Below are positions 5,344 through 9,274 of a stretch of DNA of 9,274 nt, piece by piece (the stretch's first letter is position 1; the number at the start of each line of letters is the position of its first letter). Position numbers and translations under genes: made by a program. Origin of the DNA: Parcubacteria group bacterium GW2011_GWA2_45_30 (GTDB lineage: Bacteria; Patescibacteriota; Minisyncoccia; Sungbacterales; HO2-52-23); contig LCKU01000012.1 of assembly GCA_001001625.1 (NCBI GenBank), positions 12,421 through 21,694 on the forward strand. Reading direction: 5' to 3'. A model generated the notes under the pieces. That model saw only the letters and a list, made by a program, of their open reading frames with translations, made no database searches and had not been told where the DNA came from.

Positions 5344-6249
5344 AATACCGTGCAACTTCTTTAATTCGGAAATTCCGTCCTTAAACGAAACTTTAGGCTC
5401 CCAGCCAAGAAGTTCTTTGGCTTTGCGGATATCGGCAAGCGTCTCGGATGCTTCGCCTTGGCGCGACTCTATAAATTTCCACGACCCGCTAATCATTTCG
5501 GCTATTTCTAAAACGCTAAAATTGGTTGCTGTGCCGATATTTATTATTTCTCCTTTACCTACCTTTCCAGATTCCATGGCCAGTAAATTTGCGCGCGCAA
5601 CGTCGGTTACATGCGTAAAATCCCGACGCTGGGTCCCATCCGGCACCACGCTCATAGGCATGCCTTGGACGCGCTGCTCCAAAAAAATACCTATAACCGT
5701 TGCATATGGACCGTCAACTGCGGTTGTTTGTCGCGGCCCATAAACATTGAAATAACGCAAAGAAACAGTTTCAAGGCCGTAAAAACGCGCGGCCATCTCG
5801 CAATATTGCTCCCCCACTCTTTTCTGAATCGCATAAGGAATAATTGGCTCCGGACGCATGTCCTCGCTAAGCGGCATTTTATCTTTTCGGCCGTAAGCGG
5901 AAGAGGATGCGGAGTAAACCACCCTCTTGACTCCCGCATCACGCGCCGCCAAAAGAACATTCAAGGTGCCGGTTATATTAATATCATTAGTTAAGCGCGG
6001 CTCTTTAAGGGAATATTGCATCCGGGGTTGGGCCGCGGTATGAAAAATTCCCGCCGCGCCTTTAAAAATCGGGGGGAGTTTTTTCGCATCGCGTATATCA
6101 ACCTCATGCAGAGTGGCTTTGGGATTTAATCGTTCCCGCTTACCGGTCAAAAAATTATCTATCACATGCACTTCGTCACCGCGTGAAATCAGCATATCCA
6201 CGATATGGGAACCGATAAACCCCGCGCCGCCGGTTACAACATATTTCAT
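5338..6249 (-). CDS. NAD-dependent UDP-sugar 4-epimerase (extended SDR, GalE/WbpP-like)
   Basis: 303-residue extended short-chain dehydrogenase/reductase, cytoplasmic, expected to invert C4 of a UDP-hexose or UDP-N-acetylhexosamine for glycan synthesis. Visible motifs: the NAD-binding TGGAGFIGSH at 6-15, D31 after strand 2 (VIDNF), SSS at 115-117, the catalytic Y139-x3-K143 (YAIQK), RYFNVYGPRQ at 165-174, and RRDFTHVTDVA at 208-218. The C-terminal LGWEPKVSFKDGI (281-293) is typical of 4-epimerase-like SDRs. Length is normal and nothing is missing. There is no Shine-Dalgarno sequence: a heptanucleotide repeat occupies the upstream position. It lies 48 nt after the dehydrogenase gene and 68 nt before the PaaX-like gene, probably in one transcript. 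Dehydratase or C4-decarboxylating relatives are less likely. The substrate is undetermined. Confidence 0.9.
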   Translation of the reverse strand: MKYVVTGGAGFIGSHIVDMLISRGDEVHVIDNFLTGKRERLNPKATLHEVDIRDAKKLPPIFKGAAGIFHTAAQPRMQYSLKEPRLTNDINITGTLNVLLAARDAGVKRVVYSASSSAYGRKDKMPLSEDMRPEPIIPYAIQKRVGEQYCEMAARFYGLETVSLRYFNVYGPRQTTAVDGPYATVIGIFLEQRVQGMPMSVVPDGTQRRDFTHVTDVARANLLAMESGKVGKGEIINIGTATNFSVLEIAEMISGSWKFIESRQGEASETLADIRKAKELLGWEPKVSFKDGISELKKLHGIL

Positions 6250-6250
6250 C

Positions 6251-6273
6251 GGGAATCAGGAATTAGGAATTAG
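6251..6273 (-). repeat. Heptanucleotide micro-repeat before the epimerase start
   Basis: On the plus strand GGGAATC, AGGAATT, AGGAATT, AG (6251-6273). On the minus strand this reads (CTAATTC) units ending one base before the epimerase ATG. The unit length (7) equals that of the arrays in the glycosyltransferase gene but the sequence differs. It fills the spot where a ribosome binding site would be expected. Confidence 0.65.
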
Positions 6274-6297
6274 TGGAAAATAAAATTCACCCTTAAT

Positions 6298-7266
6298 TCA
6301 TACTTCCTTATTCATTTTCTTCTGGATCCATTCCTTATCATGCACTGATACGTCTTCTTCGGTAAGTCCCTGGGTCTTAAGAAGCGTGCGGTTATACTCG
6401 CGCATGGACTTAAGAAAATTCAACCCGGCTGCCAAACGCATATATTCGGGCGAATCGGATGGAATCTTTTTTAAAAATTCCTCGCCGCGCGCAATCAGGG
6501 CGCTGGTATCTTTGGGAAAACAATATCCCCCGTAACCGCGATAATTATGGTAACCCGCGTCCAGCCACGAGGCGCCGATCCGGCGGTCATGCGAAAGCAT
6601 TACGCGCACGTTCTCATAATCGGCTCCGGCACTCGCCCGGCCGGATGCGACAGAAATCGCGTCGCAGAAATCCTTGATGACATTCCCGAAGGTGACTTTA
6701 AGCGCGCCGAAAAGATTCCCCGCGTATTTTCCCAACTCCGCTTCCGTGGAGTTTAAGCGCAAAAATTCGTAAGTGCCGAGCGCTCCGGGTGAAGAAAAAT
6801 ACGCCATAGGAAGCAAATTCAAAATCACGCTGGCGTATGATTTGGAATGAGCGGCGTACCCGACCACTTGCCGGTCGGGATTTATCATATCTTCCCAAGC
6901 CCGCGATTCAGTCAGAAATTCAGGATTGAATAAAATTTTATGCTGCGGGAAGCGGGTTTGCAGATCCTCGGTGGTACCCGGCGGAACGGTTGATTTTACA
7001 ATTACAATTTTTTCGCCATTTAACATCTTAAGCGCAAGTTCCACCGCGCCAATATCCGCGTGCCCGCCCGCAGTCATGGGAGTCGGCACGCACAAAAACA
7101 CGGCATCAGCCCGATTGATGTCGTCGCTATATCCTTTTTTCTTGTCTATATCAAAAAGAAAAAGGTTCTCGCCCCTCCGATATTCTTTGATTTCCTCAAA
7201 ATAGCGCTTGAGTGGCGTTCCAACCATGCCAAGGCCCGCAATTCCAATTTTTAATTGAGGTGTCAT
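6298..7266 (-). CDS. Compact UDP-glucose/UDP-N-acetylmannosamine dehydrogenase family protein lacking the C-terminal UDP-binding domain
   Basis: NAD-dependent four-electron oxidation of a UDP-sugar to a UDP-uronate is the family reaction. Visible: GIAGLGMVG (8-16), FLCVPTP (57-63), KSTVPPGTT (91-99), NPEFLTE (114-120), ELGKYAGNLFGALK (177-190) and GYGGYCFPKDTSAL (244-257). Residues equivalent to the Streptococcus pyogenes UDP-glucose dehydrogenase active site are all present with the same internal spacings: T93, E116, E120, K180, N184, C249 and D253. The protein has 322 residues, against well over 400 for usual members. It stops after the central helical domain, without the third domain (FK..TDD.R type), and the N-terminal domain is also shortened between GTPLKRYFEE and FLFDID. 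There is no stop or frameshift evidence of recent decay. No good ribosome binding site is seen; it follows the ligase gene after 36 nt. The substrate cannot be assigned. Confidence 0.88.
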   Translation of the reverse strand: MTPQLKIGIAGLGMVGTPLKRYFEEIKEYRRGENLFLFDIDKKKGYSDDINRADAVFLCVPTPMTAGGHADIGAVELALKMLNGEKIVIVKSTVPPGTTEDLQTRFPQHKILFNPEFLTESRAWEDMINPDRQVVGYAAHSKSYASVILNLLPMAYFSSPGALGTYEFLRLNSTEAELGKYAGNLFGALKVTFGNVIKDFCDAISVASGRASAGADYENVRVMLSHDRRIGASWLDAGYHNYRGYGGYCFPKDTSALIARGEEFLKKIPSDSPEYMRLAAGLNFLKSMREYNRTLLKTQGLTEEDVSVHDKEWIQKKMNKEV

Positions 7267-7302
7267 CAGTGTATAAAACGATAAAAATGCGCCGCAAGTT
7301 TC

Positions 7303-9274
7303 TCACCGCGCAACGCCATTTTCTCCCCGCAATTGCTTAAGAAACTCCTCAATCTGTGTTGATAGCGAGGGATCCAGTTTTACCGCGGTCTCTGCTTCCT
7401 GGATAGCGCGCTCCTTTTCTCCAAAAAACGCGAATAAAGACGCGAGTGCGGCGCGATACGCGGCGCGATCCGGATATCGCAAGACCAAATCCTCATAGAT
7501 TTTCAAGGTGGAGGCGTAATCCCCGGCCTGCTGATAAAGCCCGGCCAGGCGCTCCATATTTTCCACGGCCATCGTATCCTGCCGCAAATAGGTCTTGGCT
7601 TTCTCCACCACATCCGGCCGCTTCGTCATATACCCAATGGCAAGCAAATTCACCGCCGCATCCTGATATGACGGCTCCAGATCAATAACCTGCTGCAGCA
7701 CTTTAATTGTTTCATCCGCCTTACCTTGATTTAGATAAATTTGCGCCAGCTCAAAATAAATTATCTGCTTGCCGGGGCTCAAACGGATTGCTTCCTTAAG
7801 ATAATTTTCCGCCTCGGCCGCATATGACGGGTTTAAACGCGCAGCGCGCGACATCAAAGCCCCTAAAAACAATTTATGTTTTACATCCGGAGCGGGAATT
7901 GAGGCCTCACGCCGCAGTTCTTCAACCGAAAAATCCAACATTTTTTTCTGCTCCTCCTCCGTGTATTTATCATGCCCTATTATACCACGGGCCAGATTTG
8001 ACATCTGCTCTCTGACCTCGGTATCGCCAAAAGTGCTATAAGCCAAGGACTCTTTAAAGAGTCCGATTACCTCGTCCATAGGACGCTGAAACTGGTAGGC
8101 CTGGAGCGCGCGAATCAGGGTTTTTGACTCCTTGATCGGCTTCACATGCAACTCGTATCCGCCGATAAAAAATAAAATGCCCATTAATACAAAAAAGGCA
8201 TACGCCAAACCGGCGCCTCGCCCCGCCCTCGGCGTATTTTGCGCGCGCCGGCTGTCAAATTTATCTTTCTTTAATTTTTCATTTGCCGCCGGCCGCGCCG
8301 GAACCGTCCGCGGAAACGCTAAAAATTCGGTATAGGCCAGAAAGGCAAAAAATGGGAGGTAAGTGTTTAAATTGTCAAAAACGAAGATATTTTGCAAAAA
8401 ATAAGTAAGAAAAAGCGCGGCCACGATCAAACCCTCAAAAGGCGCGATAAGGCCGCGCCGCAAAGACCGAAAAATCAGCCACAACGACAAGCCGATAAGC
8501 GAAAAATAACTTATCAATCCCAAGAAACCGGCATGGATCAGCCAGTCAAAAACAACATTATGGGAACGATCAAACCACGGCTCTTGCTGATAAAGCCGCG
8601 GATCAAAGTATTTTTGAAACACCAGATAATAATTTTCCTGCCCCCAGCCAAAAATCGGACGCTCCAACACGGCGCGCGCCGACATGCGCCAAATCATAAA
8701 CCTGGACTGAATCGTGCGCTCTTGAAAAGAATAGCTCGTAAGGCGCGTCAACACCGGACTCTGACGGACCAGAGAACTCTCCCGTCCGAGCCAAAAAAGA
8801 AACGGGATCGCCGCCATAAGCATTGCGGTAAAATAAATGATGATAAGCTCGAAAATAAACGCGGCCGTATAAATCCCGATAAGCCACCATTTCTTCCAGA
8901 ATTGATACATAAGAATAAAAAGAAGCCATATATGAAAAACAAGATAAGCGGCCAAATAAGTCGGATTGCCTATGGTTGAATCTACCCGAAATCCGCCCTG
9001 GAGAGAGATCCGATACCCCAGACGCTGGGTAAGCGCAATGTAAGATACGATTAAACTCGCCAGCAGGGTTGCATGGAAAAACACCAGCCAGTCGCGCCGG
9101 GTTTTAAAAACGGATATCAGCATTACAAAATAAAGATAGAGATGCGAAAGCATCATAAAACCCTCCATCCGCTCGTAATTTGAAAAAAACGCGCGATAAG
9201 GATTGGGGCTGAAAAGATCCGCCAAAAATAAAATCACGATAAAAATCGTGGCGGCCTTAAAAAGCGGAGTGAGG
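7303..9274 (-). CDS. O-antigen ligase/polymerase-like membrane protein with C-terminal TPR repeats, N-terminus cut by window edge
   Basis: Wzy/WaaL-family (Wzy_C, PF04932-type) protein expected to join or polymerise lipid-linked glycans on the outer face of the cytoplasmic membrane. The frame stays open to 9274, so the true start is outside the window. An in-frame GTG at 9237 is not a convincing start, because the 12 residues before it (LTPLFKAATIFI) continue the first hydrophobic helix. In the 656 visible residues there are about ten membrane helices between 4 and 320 plus one at 354-372. NYERMEGF lies at about 32-39, STIGNPTYLA at 99-108 and the family loop motif DRSHN at 235-239. A basic cytoplasmic-type stretch (318-352) precedes the last helix. 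Residues about 468-642 are helical TPR-like repeats (for example YFELAQIYLNQGKADETIKV and YQQAGDYASTLKIYEDLV). Its neighbours are the UDP-sugar dehydrogenase and epimerase. Ligase versus polymerase cannot be decided. Confidence 0.88.
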   Translation of the reverse strand, partial: LTPLFKAATIFIVILFLADLFSPNPYRAFFSNYERMEGFMMLSHLYLYFVMLISVFKTRRDWLVFFHATLLASLIVSYIALTQRLGYRISLQGGFRVDSTIGNPTYLAAYLVFHIWLLFILMYQFWKKWWLIGIYTAAFIFELIIIYFTAMLMAAIPFLFWLGRESSLVRQSPVLTRLTSYSFQERTIQSRFMIWRMSARAVLERPIFGWGQENYYLVFQKYFDPRLYQQEPWFDRSHNVVFDWLIHAGFLGLISYFSLIGLSLWLIFRSLRRGLIAPFEGLIVAALFLTYFLQNIFVFDNLNTYLPFFAFLAYTEFLAFPRTVPARPAANEKLKKDKFDSRRAQNTPRAGRGAGLAYAFFVLMGILFFIGGYELHVKPIKESKTLIRALQAYQFQRPMDEVIGLFKESLAYSTFGDTEVREQMSNLARGIIGHDKYTEEEQKKMLDFSVEELRREASIPAPDVKHKLFLGALMSRAARLNPSYAAEAENYLKEAIRLSPGKQIIYFELAQIYLNQGKADETIKVLQQVIDLEPSYQDAAVNLLAIGYMTKRPDVVEKAKTYLRQDTMAVENMERLAGLYQQAGDYASTLKIYEDLVLRYPDRAAYRAALASLFAFFGEKERAIQEAETAVKLDPSLSTQIEEFLKQLRGENGVAR

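Noticed and set aside
5611..5994. Plus-strand open frame of 127 codons
   Set aside because: Antisense to the epimerase over its conserved motifs; no supporting signals.
7264..7285. Partial resemblance (TGTATAAAACGAT) upstream of the dehydrogenase to half of the 38-bp palindrome
   Set aside because: Needs a one-base gap, has no palindromic partner and lies at the start codon; a chance AT-rich match is likely.
8392..8979. Long plus-strand open frame (about 195 codons) with very basic composition
   Set aside because: It lies antisense to the conserved ligase-like membrane gene; its lysine/arginine richness is what the complement of hydrophobic codons gives. No ribosome binding site or family motif.

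Overview
The window is a cell-surface polysaccharide locus of a bacterium that looks like a member of the Candidate Phyla Radiation (Patescibacteria, Parcubacteria-like). This is an inference from gene content: a GT4 glycosyltransferase of the 'WGGAQRYVFDL' type, a stand-alone winged-helix plus Cas2-like (PaaX-like) protein, a compact UDP-sugar dehydrogenase, an O-antigen-ligase-like membrane protein with a TPR tail, and heptanucleotide micro-repeats. No rRNA, tRNA or CRISPR array was seen.

Layout. Bases 1-1118 (minus strand) encode an M24 metallopeptidase (Xaa-Pro aminopeptidase-like) that runs off the left edge. Bases 1119-1408 hold no gene but are dense in signals: a ribosome binding site, a terminator-like hairpin, a second hairpin and a sigma70-type promoter for the peptidase; a 100-bp element with 13-bp terminal inverted repeats and a TCAA target duplication; and the intrinsic terminator of the next gene. 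Bases 1409-1903 (minus) encode a small protein I do not recognise, with its own promoter. Bases 2012-4574 (plus) are a two-gene unit, a GT4 glycosyltransferase overlapping a polyprenyl-phosphate glycosyl-1-phosphate transferase by 11 nt. On the minus strand, running from the right edge toward 4673, come an O-antigen ligase/polymerase-like protein with TPRs (start outside the window), a UDP-sugar dehydrogenase, a UDP-sugar 4-epimerase and the PaaX/Cas2-like protein. The two units converge at 4575-4672.

How they fit together. The epimerase and dehydrogenase would supply modified UDP-sugars. The phosphoglycosyl transferase would load the first sugar phosphate onto undecaprenyl phosphate, the GT4 enzyme would extend it, and the Wzy/WaaL-like protein would polymerise or ligate the glycan outside the membrane. 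The PaaX/Cas2-like protein is the probable regulator, or the key protein of a small selfish unit: its gene lies between two near-identical 38-bp palindromes, one 6 nt before its start codon and one 22 nt after its stop codon.

Most worth following: the palindrome-bracketed PaaX/Cas2-like gene, the 100-bp MITE-like element whose target duplication forms part of the peptidase -35 box, and a heptanucleotide repeat (CTACAAR) found twice inside the glycosyltransferase gene, where it encodes the same heptapeptide in all three frames.
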